From assembly GCF_022179185.1 (NCBI RefSeq), contig NZ_BPQJ01000002.1, forward strand, positions 62,001 to 126,000: a stretch of 64,000 bases of DNA, written 5' to 3'. Positions 46,634-55,284 of the stretch are shown piece after piece; the stretch's first letter is position 1, and each line of letters begins with the position of its first letter. Under the pieces are notes generated by a model, which was not told the DNA's origin, did not search any database, and worked only from the letters and a program-made list of their open reading frames with translations. The DNA is from Methylobacterium frigidaeris (lineage in GTDB: Bacteria; Pseudomonadota; Alphaproteobacteria; Rhizobiales; Beijerinckiaceae). Both the position numbers and the translations under genes were made by a program.

Positions 46634-47550
46634 GACTTCACCGCATAGGCGGACGGATCGGGCGAACTGGTCGGATGCGCGAAGGCGCGCTCCAGCTCGG
46701 GCGAGAGCGGCACGGCGAAGTTCAGGCCCCGGGGCGGCACCGGCGATTGGAACCAGCGCCGGTAGATCGTCATGATCTCGGGGCTGCGGTAGAGATCGGC
46801 GGTCGCCGCATCCGCCAACGCCTTGAACGGGGCGTCGTCCTTGCGCAGCATGATGCCGTAGGGCTCGGGTGCCGACAGGGCCTCATCGCTGAGCCGGTAG
46901 GCCTCCGGCTCCTTGGACTGCGCGATCAGGATGCTGAGCTGCACGTCGTCGGTGACGAAGGCGGCGACCCGCCCGCTCTCAAGCAGCAGGAAGCCTTCTG
47001 CCGGATCCTTGGCGGCCTGGATGGTCATGCCGAGCTGGCGCTCGGTGTTGAGCTTGTTGAGCTGGATGACGTTGGTCGAGCCCGCCACCGTGGCCACCGT
47101 CTTGCCCCGCAGGTCGTCGAGGCGCGAGAGGCCGAGGCTCTTCCTCGCGGCGAAGCGCGTCGAGGCCAGGAAGTGCGTGTTGGTGAAGGTGACCTGCTTC
47201 TGGCGCTCGGCGTTGTTGGTGGTGGTGCCGCATTCCAGGTCGATCGATCCGTTCGCCATCAAGGGGATGCGGGTCGAGGAGATCACGGTCTGCATCTCGA
47301 CCTTGAGGTCGGGCCGCCCGAGACGCGCCTTCACGGCGCCGACGATGTGCTGGCAGATGTCGACGGTGTAGCCGACGATCCGCGCCTGGTCGTCGATATA
47401 GCTGAACGGCGTCGCGCTGTCCCGCACGCCGAGGACGATGCGGTTGCTGTCCTTGATCTTGCGCAGGGTGCCGGTCAGTCCGTCCGCCGCCGCCGGGGCG
47501 AGCAGGGCCGCGACCAGGGGCAAGGCGGACAACAGGGCATGCGCGCGCAT
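46630..47550 (-). CDS. periplasmic amino-acid/dicarboxylate ABC binding protein (orphan)
   Basis: A 306-residue family 3 solute-binding protein with a signal peptide (to about LAPAAADG). VLGVRDSATPFSYID, GYTVDICQHIVGAVKARLG, DLECGTTTNNAERQKQVTFTN and AGSTNVIQLNKL follow the glutamate/aspartate-binding GltI pattern. No permease or ATPase gene is adjacent, so it either serves a transporter elsewhere or acts as a sensor. The ATG at 47550 directly precedes the signal peptide. It is coupled to the downstream RraA-family gene and divergent from a LysR regulator. Confidence 0.85.
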   Translation of the reverse strand: MRAHALLSALPLVAALLAPAAADGLTGTLRKIKDSNRIVLGVRDSATPFSYIDDQARIVGYTVDICQHIVGAVKARLGRPDLKVEMQTVISSTRIPLMANGSIDLECGTTTNNAERQKQVTFTNTHFLASTRFAARKSLGLSRLDDLRGKTVATVAGSTNVIQLNKLNTERQLGMTIQAAKDPAEGFLLLESGRVAAFVTDDVQLSILIAQSKEPEAYRLSDEALSAPEPYGIMLRKDDAPFKALADAATADLYRSPEIMTIYRRWFQSPVPPRGLNFAVPLSPELERAFAHPTSSPDPSAYAVKS

Positions 47551-47697
47551 GGACGGACTCCGGTGAGGAATAATGGGAGCGCTGAGGCGAAGCGGCGGCG
47601 TCCGCCTCACAGCCGATCCGGTCGAGGCGGGGGCACCGCGGGCGGCAGAGTGGAACAAGGCCTTCGGCGAAAAAAGCGATTAAAACTCCCCGCATTA

Positions 47698-47714
47698 CAT
47701 GCCAGAACGGCATG
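47698..47714. promoter_or_regulatory. candidate LysR operator
   Basis: CATGCC-AGAAC-GGCATG (47698-47714) is a perfect 6-bp inverted repeat with a 5-bp spacer. It lies between the divergent binding-protein and lysR genes, 33 bp before the lysR GTG, where an autoregulating LysR protein would bind. Confidence 0.5.
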
Positions 47715-47746
47715 ATCCGGACCGCCCCGACCCTCGGTGAGGCCTC

Positions 47747-48649
47747 GTGCCGACGCTCAAGCAACTCGATGCCCTGCGCTGGGCCGTGGCTCTCGGCAGC
47801 TTCGAGCGTGCGGCGGAGCGGCTGAACACCACGCAATCGGCGGTCTCGAAGCGGATCCGCGACTTGGAGGCCGCCCTCGGCGCCGAACTCTTCGACCGGC
47901 GCCAGCGCGGGGCGCGCCTCACGCCGCGGGGTGAAACCGTGCTGGCCATGGGCGAGGAGATGCTGTCGCTGCGCGATCGGCTGATCGCCCTCGGCGAGGG
48001 CGAGACACCGTCGCTGCGCCGCCTGCGCTTCGGCGTGACCGAGCTGACCGCGCTGACCTGGTTGTCGGCCTTCGTGGCGGAGCTACGCGCCTCCTACCCC
48101 CGGATCACCCTGGAGCCGGAGGTGGAGCAGAGCGTCAACCTGCTAGCGCTGCTCGCGTCCGGCGAACTCGACTTCATCGTCGTTCCGGACGTGTTCTGGC
48201 AGGCGGGCTACCTCGCGGTGCCGCTGGCCCGGGTCGAGAATGCCTGGATGTGCAGTCCGCTTCTCCTGCACGAACGGAAGGTCATGCCCCTCGACGACCT
48301 GATGCGGCTGCCGATGCTGATCCAGGGCGACCGCTCGGGCTCGGGCCTGTTCTTCGACAAGTGGCTGAAGCAGCACGGCGTCACCCCAGCCCGCATGATC
48401 CGGAGCAACAGCATGATCGCCCTCGTCGGGCTGACCATTGCGGCGGTCGGAATCAGCTATCAGCCGCGCCACTGCCTCAAGGGACTGGTCGAGCGGGGCG
48501 ACCTGCGCCTCGTCGAGAGCAACCCGGCCCTGCCGGCCATGAGCTACGTGATGATGTTCCGGAACGGCGAGGCCGCGAACCTCGTCCACGTCCTCACCGG
48601 GCTGGCACGGCGGACCTGCGACTTCACCCGGCCGGTTCGCTGGAGCTGA
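47747..48649 (+). CDS. LysR-family transcriptional regulator
   Basis: A 300-residue LysR regulator. The N-terminal winged helix (LDALRWAVALGSFERAAERL, NTTQSAVSKRIRDLEAALGAELFDR) is typical, followed by two alpha/beta effector lobes (about 90-290). GTG start with GTGAGG upstream. It probably controls the divergent binding-protein/RraA-family pair in response to the transported acid. It converges on the CAP-domain gene with only 7 bp between stops and no hairpin. Confidence 0.9.
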   Translation: MPTLKQLDALRWAVALGSFERAAERLNTTQSAVSKRIRDLEAALGAELFDRRQRGARLTPRGETVLAMGEEMLSLRDRLIALGEGETPSLRRLRFGVTELTALTWLSAFVAELRASYPRITLEPEVEQSVNLLALLASGELDFIVVPDVFWQAGYLAVPLARVENAWMCSPLLLHERKVMPLDDLMRLPMLIQGDRSGSGLFFDKWLKQHGVTPARMIRSNSMIALVGLTIAAVGISYQPRHCLKGLVERGDLRLVESNPALPAMSYVMMFRNGEAANLVHVLTGLARRTCDFTRPVRWS

Positions 48650-48656
48650 CGCGGCG

Positions 48657-49172
48657 CTACTTCGCCACCAGCAAAGCCCAATACACCTTGTACTTCGACC
48701 CCGGCGCGTAGGCCGTCGCGATCCCCATCCGGGTGGCGGAGGGATCGAGCATCACGGCGTTGTGGGACGGGCTGTCGCGCCAGCCCGAGAAGGCCTCGGC
48801 CAGGGTGTGATAGCCGGCGGAGAGGTTGGCGGCCGGCTCCGGGTAGCCCATCCGGGCCGCCACCGTCTTGACGATGTCGGCCTGGCTCGGCCGGCCAGCG
48901 GCGGCCATCGCGGCGGTCTCGGTCTCGGCGAGGCGCTGGAGGCCGGGATCGAGGGCGAGCGGCGGAAGGCCCTTGTTGCGGCGGTAGGCGGCGATCATGT
49001 CGCGGGCGGCGCCCGCGTCGATCTGCGCCCCGGCCGCGGACATCGGCCAGTACAGGCTCGGTCCCGCCGCCCCGGTCGACACCCGCGTCGCCTCGGTCGC
49101 CGAGCAGGCGGCGAGGGCGAGCGGCAGGCCGAGACAGGCGAGGCGCTTGAGCGCGGCGGGACGGAGTTTCAC
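48657..49172 (-). CDS. CAP-domain lipoprotein
   Basis: A 171-residue exported protein: signal peptide with lipobox LAAC (Cys about 23), then a CAP/SCP domain (about 55-165). AGYHTLAEAFSGWRDSPSHNAVML and ATRMGIATAY are the bacterial CAP motifs, including SGWRDSPSHNAVML, the usual W-x-x-S-x-x-H-x-x-x-M-L core. It should be anchored to a membrane facing the periplasm; bacterial CAP proteins are mostly uncharacterised. Its GTG overlaps the stop of the channel gene (GTGA), so it is coupled to it. Confidence 0.8.
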   Translation of the reverse strand: MKLRPAALKRLACLGLPLALAACSATEATRVSTGAAGPSLYWPMSAAGAQIDAGAARDMIAAYRRNKGLPPLALDPGLQRLAETETAAMAAAGRPSQADIVKTVAARMGYPEPAANLSAGYHTLAEAFSGWRDSPSHNAVMLDPSATRMGIATAYAPGSKYKVYWALLVAK

Positions 49173-51802
49173 GGCACGGTCTCGGGGGTTCGGCGACGCT
49201 CGGCCTCGGGCTCGTTGCGGGCCTCGGGACGGAAGGCGGCAGGGGTCGCCATGCGGGCGATCTGCCCCATGGCATCCTGCATCGCATCCAGCCCCTGAAC
49301 CGTGACGACGCTCGATCCAGGTCCGAGATTGGGGATGAGACCGCCCTCGGACAAGGTCTTGAACACCGCGAAGTTGAGGTCGCTCTGCACCTTCAGCTGC
49401 GAGCCGACGTCCGTGATCATCGCGATCAGCTCGAATTCGAGGAACGGATCGCCGATCTTGCGGAACACCACCCGCGGGGGCGGCTCCTTGAGCACGTCCG
49501 GATGGGCCTTGGCGCACACGACGATCAGCTCGGCGGCGTGGACCGGGTCCTGGTTGCGCAGGACGCTCACGGTGATCGAGACGCGCCCGGTGCGGTCGCC
49601 GCGGACCCGGTTCTTCACCACGCCGGAGATCAGGTTCGAGTTCGGCACGATCACGGCCGAGCGGTCGAAGGTCTGGATCTCGGTCGAGCGCACGCTGATG
49701 CGGCGGACATAGCCCTCGTTGTCGCCGATCACCACGAGGTCGCCGACCCGGATCGGCCGCTCCCAGAGCAGCAGCAGGCCCGAGACGAAGTTGTTGACGA
49801 TCGATTGCAGGCCGAAACCGATACCGACCGACAGGGCACCGGCCACGATGGTGAGCTTCTCGAGGCTCAGACCCAGATAGGAGAAGGCGAGCGCGATGGT
49901 GAGCAGGAAGCCGACATAGCCGCTCACCGTCGAGATCGAGTTGCGCAGGCCCGGGTCGAGGTCGGTGGCCGGCAGGTAGGTGTTCTCGAGCCAGCGCTGC
50001 ACCGCCTTGGTGATGACGAGGCCGAGGGTGAACAGGCCGATCGCGATGGCGATGGTCGAGAGCGAGATCGTCACCCCGCCGACGGTGAAGCCGAAGAACG
50101 CGGCCTGCGCCCAGGCGAAGATGTCGGTCGAATCGACGCCCCAGGAGGCGAGCAGCAGCACGCCGGCGGCGGTGAGCAGCACCACCCGGACGAAGCCCGA
50201 GATCAGGACGGCGATCTGGTTGAGCGAGCGCTTGCGCAGGCCGGTATTGGCCTGGAGCGCCGTGGCGATGCGGGAATCGTCCTGGAGGGCGGAAGAGACC
50301 ACCGCGTCGACGCTCGAGATCGCCAGGTAGAGGATCGCCGCGGCGATCGCGGTCCACATCAGCTGGTCGATCAGGAACGACGACAGGGCGATGTAGCCGA
50401 CGAGCGCCGAGATCCCGATCGCCGCCACCACGATCCAGCCGAGGATGCGCAAGGGGCCGCCGATGCCGGTATTCGCGTCGGCCGCGATGTAGGGGCCGAG
50501 GCAGGCCTCGTCGGTCTCGGCGCGAGCCGCGAACCGGCGCAGGCCCTCGGCGAGCACCACGGCGACCACCGCGGCGAACACCCCCTTGGTGACGATGGTG
50601 ATCGGCAGGCTGAGCGAGATGCCCTCGTTCAGACCCTCGATGGTGCGGCCGACCGCGATCACGGAGGCGATGGCGAGCACCAGGCGGTTCAGCCGCTCGG
50701 CGGTGGCGTCGGTCATCGCGACGAGGCGCCAGGCCGGGCGGTCGGGCGAGAGCAGGGCGTCGGCCATCGCCTCGACCACCGCCACGAAGGCCAGCGAGGC
50801 GACGATCCGGTGGGCCGCCGGCAGGAGGCGCACCGGCAGGAGCTCGGTGACGTCGAGGGTGTAGCCGACGAGGAAGCTGCCGAGCACCGCCGGCACCGCG
50901 CCGACGAGGAAGACCCGCCAGGCCGCCATCACCCGCGCGTAGCGGCTCGGCTGCGCGTCCTTGGACGAGCGGTGGCCGACCCGCGGGGCGATGTGCCGGC
51001 GCCCGACATAGAGCGCCACCGACACGCCGATCGCCAGGGCGAGCAGGAACAGGTTGAACACCGTGCCCCGGCGCTGGACCTGGGTGACCGAATCGTCGAG
51101 GGAGGATTTCAGCGCCCGCAGGTCGCGGGTGTAGTCGCTGGTGGCGCGCATCCACAGGCTCGGGCTCACCAGGCCGTCGGTGCGCTCGAACAGGGCACGG
51201 GTGAAGGCGGCGCGGCGCCGGTTGCTGATCTGATCGGTGATCTGCTCGCTCTGGACCAGGAGCGAGCGGGCGAGGCGCAGGGTGTCGTCGATCTCGGCGA
51301 CGCCGGCCTCGCGCTGGGCCCGCTCCTGGGCCACGTCGGCGCCCTCGGGCTCCTTCGGCTTCGGCCCGAGCTGGTTCAGCCGCTCCTTGGCCGCATCGAG
51401 CCGGGGTCCGAGATGGTCGACGACCTGGCGCAGCCGTTCGGCCACCGGCGGGATGCCCTCGCGCAGGAGGGCGAGGTCGTCCTTGTTCAGCTCGCGATGG
51501 GTCAGGGCCTGCTCGCGCTGGTCGAGGTCGGCCTTCTCGGCGTCGAGCTGCGCGCGGATCTGCTTGATCTGCTCGGAGATCGGCGTCTGCGGCGGGGGCT
51601 TGGCCGGTTCCTTGGGCGCCTCGGCCGGCACGGCGGCAGGCTGGCCGGCGGCGGGCTGGCCGGGCTTCGCGTCCCCCTTGCCGGCCGGCGCCTGCGCGAC
51701 CGTGGTCCGCTCCGGTTTCGCCACCGGTCCCTGCGCCACCGCGAGCCCGGAGCTCAGCAGCGCGGCCGCCAGGGCGATCGTCCATCGGCGGAGCTGTCTC
51801 AT
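49169..51802 (-). CDS. large mechanosensitive channel (MscS/MscK-like, DUF3772 type)
   Basis: An 877-residue inner-membrane channel. A signal peptide and a Gln/Ala-rich linker precede a periplasmic coiled-coil region (DUF3772 style, about 75-240). About ten membrane helices follow, and then the MscS core: the pore helix ASWGVD-proximal segment, GIGFGLQSIVNNFVSGLLLLWERPI (start to end) and the beta domain GDLVVIGDNEGYVRRISVRSTEIQTFDRS. It opens on membrane tension to release osmolytes. The ATG at 51802 has GAAGGA 6 bp upstream. The CAP lipoprotein gene overlaps its stop by 4 bp. Confidence 0.88.
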   Translation of the reverse strand: MRQLRRWTIALAAALLSSGLAVAQGPVAKPERTTVAQAPAGKGDAKPGQPAAGQPAAVPAEAPKEPAKPPPQTPISEQIKQIRAQLDAEKADLDQREQALTHRELNKDDLALLREGIPPVAERLRQVVDHLGPRLDAAKERLNQLGPKPKEPEGADVAQERAQREAGVAEIDDTLRLARSLLVQSEQITDQISNRRRAAFTRALFERTDGLVSPSLWMRATSDYTRDLRALKSSLDDSVTQVQRRGTVFNLFLLALAIGVSVALYVGRRHIAPRVGHRSSKDAQPSRYARVMAAWRVFLVGAVPAVLGSFLVGYTLDVTELLPVRLLPAAHRIVASLAFVAVVEAMADALLSPDRPAWRLVAMTDATAERLNRLVLAIASVIAVGRTIEGLNEGISLSLPITIVTKGVFAAVVAVVLAEGLRRFAARAETDEACLGPYIAADANTGIGGPLRILGWIVVAAIGISALVGYIALSSFLIDQLMWTAIAAAILYLAISSVDAVVSSALQDDSRIATALQANTGLRKRSLNQIAVLISGFVRVVLLTAAGVLLLASWGVDSTDIFAWAQAAFFGFTVGGVTISLSTIAIAIGLFTLGLVITKAVQRWLENTYLPATDLDPGLRNSISTVSGYVGFLLTIALAFSYLGLSLEKLTIVAGALSVGIGFGLQSIVNNFVSGLLLLWERPIRVGDLVVIGDNEGYVRRISVRSTEIQTFDRSAVIVPNSNLISGVVKNRVRGDRTGRVSITVSVLRNQDPVHAAELIVVCAKAHPDVLKEPPPRVVFRKIGDPFLEFELIAMITDVGSQLKVQSDLNFAVFKTLSEGGLIPNLGPGSSVVTVQGLDAMQDAMGQIARMATPAAFRPEARNEPEAERRRTPETVP

Positions 51803-52407
51803 GCGCAATCCTTCTCACCCGCGTGTCGGGCTCGTCTCCCGGCGGCCCGGCCTGGTCGGTCATGGCGAAACGCCCGGCGCTCTGGCCGGCGATCCTCGCG
51901 ATGGGGTCGTCGGTTCGAGCCCTCTACCTAGGTCATCCGCCCGGCAGGGGAAACCGGACGGAGGAGACGAGGCGGGACGCGGCATCGCGGATCAATGGGG
52001 CGAAAATCCGTGCCGGGGGCGCCTCCCCCGGCCGAAGGCCGGCGCCGGAGGCCTGTGGTATGCGGATTCGTGTGGGCGTGACGAGACGCCCCGGCGCGAA
52101 ACCTTCACAACCCTGTCATGGTGCTATTAGACTAAGCCCCAATGGACTCGGCCTTTTCGTTCTGCTGCGGGAGGATGTCGGTGATCGCCCCTCATCAGCA
52201 GCCCAGACGGCGCCCGGATCGCATCCCGGCCGCGCCCCCCGGCGTCCGCTCCCCGAGCGGCCGTGGCGGGCATCCGCCGTGTCCCCCCACTCTCCCCGAC
52301 CGGCTCGGAGGATAGGCGATGGTTCCCATCTCCTCTCCTGGCGAGCACCGCGAGGACCGGCATCATGCCGGCTCCCCTCGCTGCGGTCGGCCCGTCGCCA
52401 GGGCAGG
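51803..52407. other. 605-bp divergent spacer between the channel and HNH genes
   Basis: The frame leading into the HNH gene stays open here but its translation is low-complexity and unlike any protein. A nested hairpin occupies 52021-52052: outer GCCTCC/GGAGGC and inner CCGGCC-GAA-GGCCGG. Both flanking promoters should lie here but cannot be placed. Confidence 0.4.
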
Positions 52408-52959
52408 ATGATGCTGGACCTTCAAACCCTCGTGCTCAACGCGGATTATCGGCCGCTCTCGTACAATCCGCTCTCCCTGTGGTCGTGGAAGGATGCGTTC
52501 ACGGCCCTGTTCCTCGACCGCGTCACCCTGGTGGCGAGCTACGACGTCGAGGCGCGCTCGCCCAGCCGCTCCCTCAAGGTGCCGAGCGTGGTGGCGCTCA
52601 AGAGCTACGTCGCCATGGCGCGCAGCCCCGCCTTCACGCGCTACAACATCTACCTGCGCGACACGTTCTCGTGCCAGTATTGCGGCCTGCGCCTGCCCTC
52701 CGGCGGCCTGACCTTCGACCACGTGGTGCCGCGCTCCCGCGGCGGCCAGTCGAGCTGGGAGAACGTGGTCGCGGCCTGCAGCCCGTGCAACCTGCGCAAG
52801 GCCAACCGCACCCCCGAGGAGGCCGAGATGCCCCTCCTCAACGAGCCGCGCCGGCCGAGCCGCCACGAGCTGCACCGCCGCCAGCCGGAATTCGACCACC
52901 GCCAGTACCACCACACCTGGGTCGACTACCTGTACTGGGACAGCGAGCTCGAGACCTGA
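52408..52959 (+). CDS. HNH endonuclease-family protein
   Basis: A 183-residue protein with a C-terminal HNH nuclease. Zinc ligands CQYC (Cys89, Cys92) and CSPC (Cys124, Cys127) bracket the beta-beta-alpha metal motif FDHVVPRSRGG (Asp104, His105) and Asn119 in SWENVVAACSPCNLRK. The N-terminal 80 residues (VLNADYRPLSYNPLSLWSWKDAF) are conserved in a stand-alone HNH group widespread in alphaproteobacteria. Its DNA target is unknown. Two ATGs in a row (52408, 52411) are possible starts, with GGGCAGG just upstream. Confidence 0.88.
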   Translation: MMLDLQTLVLNADYRPLSYNPLSLWSWKDAFTALFLDRVTLVASYDVEARSPSRSLKVPSVVALKSYVAMARSPAFTRYNIYLRDTFSCQYCGLRLPSGGLTFDHVVPRSRGGQSSWENVVAACSPCNLRKANRTPEEAEMPLLNEPRRPSRHELHRRQPEFDHRQYHHTWVDYLYWDSELET

Positions 52960-52962
52960 GGG

Positions 52963-52978
52963 GGCAGCGCCGGCTGCC
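52963..52978 (+). terminator. small hairpin after the HNH gene
   Basis: GGCAGC (52963-52968), loop GCCG and GCTGCC (52973-52978) form a perfect 6-bp stem starting 4 bp after the stop codon. Weak as a terminator but well placed. Confidence 0.35.
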
Positions 52979-53037
52979 GTCGCGGGGTGGCCCATGGGCA
53001 CGGGGTGCTATTCTGAACCGGTCGGAGGAGTGGAGCC

Positions 53038-53830
53038 ATGCCCCTCGCGGCCGTCGCGCACGCATGCCGGATGTCGGGGACGGAGTTCCGCGCCTTCCAG
53101 GCGGGACGGCCGGACCACGAGCGCTGGGAACTGATCGAGGGGATTCCGGTCATGATGACGCCGCCCCTGATGGAGCACGAGTGTCATCACGACGAACCTC
53201 CAGCCCCTCTTCAACGCCGCCTTGCGGGGCCACGACGAGAGCCGCTACGCCGTCCAGCGGCCGGGCATCGAGTTCCCCTGGCCGCGCGCTGTCGTGGCGG
53301 AGACGGAGAGGAACGGCGCCTACAGGCCGGAGCCCGACGTGGCGGCGGTCGATGACGACGACGCGGTCGGAGGCAAGCGGTTCACCGAGACGGCGTATCT
53401 GCTGACCGAGGTAGTCTCGAGCACCGACGAGGACCTGACGCCGGCCAGCTTCGCGCGTTGGATCGGCGTGACGGTCAGGCTGTACCGGGAGCACGATCCC
53501 TGCCAGGCCATCCTCGTCGCGGAGCAGGAGTCCGTTCACGTGACGGTGCATCTTCGCGATGCCGGCGGCTGGACGCATCGGGTCTCGACCGGCCTCGACG
53601 ACGATCGCGCGATCCCCTCGGCCGGTCTCCTCTGCAAGGTCGGGGATCTCCACCGGGACACCCGCTGGCAGCCGCGCCGGGCTCGGTCGCACCGAACCTG
53701 GCCGGTTGACCGCACGACACCCTGGAGGGAGCGGCGCGGATTGCGCTACACGCTGGACGCTTGTCCCGTCGCGGCCGCGCCATCGCGCGGCCCGCCAGCG
53801 CCGAAAGCCGCATGCCGCACCCGACCGTGA
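53038..53830 (+). pseudogene. frameshifted Uma2-family (PD-(D/E)xK) endonuclease gene
   Basis: The first frame begins at an ATG with GGAGGAG upstream and reads FRAFQAGRPDHERWELIEGIPVMM, the Uma2 N-terminus, up to MEHE near 53180. The rest, VITTNLQPLFNAAL, PEPDVAAVDDD, LLTEVVSSTDED and ILVAEQESVHV, continues in the next frame, one base off. An extra base at about 53180 would explain it. The nuclease core residues (Asp in PDVAVVD, Glu in TEVVS) survive. After HRDTR the frame runs past the usual end, so a second lesion is possible. A sequencing error cannot be excluded. Confidence 0.65.
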
Positions 53831-54192
53831 CCGACGCCCCCGCACCCGCCCGCACCCGCCGCGACTGGCCCGGGCTGTTCCTGCGCGCCGTCCTCTCGCT
53901 GTTCCTCGGCCTGCCGCTGGGCGGCCTGCTCTTCGCCCTGACAGGGCTCGGGATCGCGCTCGTCAACGGCGACCCGATCCTGCAGCATCCCTGGCTGCTC
54001 GCCTTCCGTACCCTCGCGGCTGCGGTCACGTACGTTTTCCTGGGCGGTTTCGCCTGGACGCCGGAGGGAGGCTACGAGAGCATGCATGCCTGGTACGCCG
54101 CCGGCGTCGTGCTGGCTTTCATCCTGCTGAGTCGGCCGTGGCGGCGCTGGACCCGGCGGAGGCAGGCAGAACCCTGGCCGCGGCGGGGCTGA
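53812..54192 (+). CDS. hypothetical membrane protein, 126 residues
   Basis: A small protein with three hydrophobic helices (about 21-50, 60-82 and 90-108) and a basic C-terminal tail (RPWRRWTRRRQ), so the C-terminus is probably cytoplasmic. No family is recognised. The ATG at 53812 follows a weak site (GCCGAAAG) and overlaps the end of the Uma2 remnant's second frame. Confidence 0.55.
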   Translation: MPHPTVTDAPAPARTRRDWPGLFLRAVLSLFLGLPLGGLLFALTGLGIALVNGDPILQHPWLLAFRTLAAAVTYVFLGGFAWTPEGGYESMHAWYAAGVVLAFILLSRPWRRWTRRRQAEPWPRRG

Positions 54193-54346
54193 GACAAGGC
54201 ACGCCTGATACGGGCCTGCGCGATATTGCCGCTGTTATGCTTCGGGAGGTAGCGGAACGGAACGTCCGTCGGGCGAGAAATTTACTCCCCCCGAGCATCC
54301 GGGCCCGCGAGCGCCGGGATGCGTGCCCTCCACCGGAGCCACATCC

Positions 54347-55045
54347 ATGCACCGTCGCGACGTCCTGGTCAGCATGCTCTCCGCCACCGCGGCCCTCGCG
54401 GTCACCCGCACCGCCGTGGCCCAGCCGACGCCGGCCGGCGCCATGCCGACGCCCGTCTACCTGGCGATGGCCACCAAGGGCGGACTCTTCCTCGAGAACA
54501 CCGCGCGCGACGCCTTTGCCAAGACCGGCAACCCGCGGGTCAAGCGGTTCGCGCGGGCGGAGGTGACCGAGCAGGTCAACCTCGCCAACAAGATCGACGG
54601 GGTGACCGGCGGCAACGTCGCGGTGCCGGTCGGCGGGGGCCAGCCCGGGGGACCAGCCGGTCCCGGCGGCCTCGTCGGCGGCCTAGTGGCGGCGCCGCTC
54701 GCGGTCGCGGGTGGCGTGGCCGGCGCGGCGGTCGGCACCGTGGGCGGCGTGCTCGGTGCTCCCGGGGGCGGCGGCGCTCCCGGCGGCATGACCTCGGACG
54801 AGCAGAAGGCACAGATCCAGGCGCAGCTCTCCGGCCTGCAGGGCGGTCCGCAATACGACGCCGCCTTCGTCAACGCATCGCTCCAGGGCCACCGGGAGGC
54901 GTTGATGATCCACGGTTCCTACGCCCAGAGCGGCGAGGATCCGGCCCTGCGGCGCGTCGCCCGCGGGGCCATTCCGCTGATCCAGCTCCACATCTCGCAG
55001 CTCTCCCAGATGCAGCGGATGATGGGCGGCGGCGGCGAGGGGTAG
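54347..55045 (+). CDS. exported DUF4142-like protein with a Gly-rich insert
   Basis: A 232-residue exported protein. The N-terminus MHRRDVLVSMLSATAALAV looks like a twin-arginine-style signal (RR then a hydrophobic run), with cleavage near AVAQ. Two halves of a DUF4142-type helical domain (FLENTARDAFAKTGNPRVKRFARAEVTEQ and FVNASLQGHREALMIHGSYAQSG) are split by about 70 Gly/Ala/Val/Pro residues (about 95-160). It is convergent with a second DUF4142 gene across a terminator, so the pair look like diverged paralogues. Function unknown. Confidence 0.65.
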   Translation: MHRRDVLVSMLSATAALAVTRTAVAQPTPAGAMPTPVYLAMATKGGLFLENTARDAFAKTGNPRVKRFARAEVTEQVNLANKIDGVTGGNVAVPVGGGQPGGPAGPGGLVGGLVAAPLAVAGGVAGAAVGTVGGVLGAPGGGGAPGGMTSDEQKAQIQAQLSGLQGGPQYDAAFVNASLQGHREALMIHGSYAQSGEDPALRRVARGAIPLIQLHISQLSQMQRMMGGGGEG

Positions 55046-55248
55046 GGGGCGCTGGCCAGAGCGTCGGGCGGAGGCTCGGCGCTCACGCCAGGATGATGCG
55101 AAGGGCAACCGGCCGGATCCGGAATGCCGTTCGGCGTGCGTACCGAGCCTCGCCCCGTCAGTCCGAGGCCGCGAAGGCGGAGCCCGGGATGACATGGTGG
55201 GCGTGAATTGCGTCACCCAATTTCGCGATATGGATGATCGACAGGAAC

Positions 55249-55273
55249 GCCCCCGAGCCCGTCGGCCGGGGGC
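55249..55273. terminator. terminator between the two DUF4142 genes
   Basis: GCCCCCG (55249-55255) pairs with CGGGGGC (55267-55273), with an inner GCC-CGTC-GGC hairpin separated by one bulged A. ATTTCTCTTTG follows on the plus strand, so it best suits the upstream plus-strand gene, with possible use by the convergent one. Confidence 0.65.
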
Positions 55274-55284
55274 ATTTCTCTTTG

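Noticed and set aside
51823..52407. Long open frame continuous with the HNH gene, as an N-terminal extension
   Set aside because: The translation is low-complexity Pro/Arg/Ser sequence. The HNH family starts at MMLDLQTLVL, directly after a ribosome site.
54254..54285. GGAAC repeats before the first DUF4142 gene considered as a sigma-EcfG stress promoter
   Set aside because: No CGTT-like -10 element occurs at 16-18 bp from either GGAAC.
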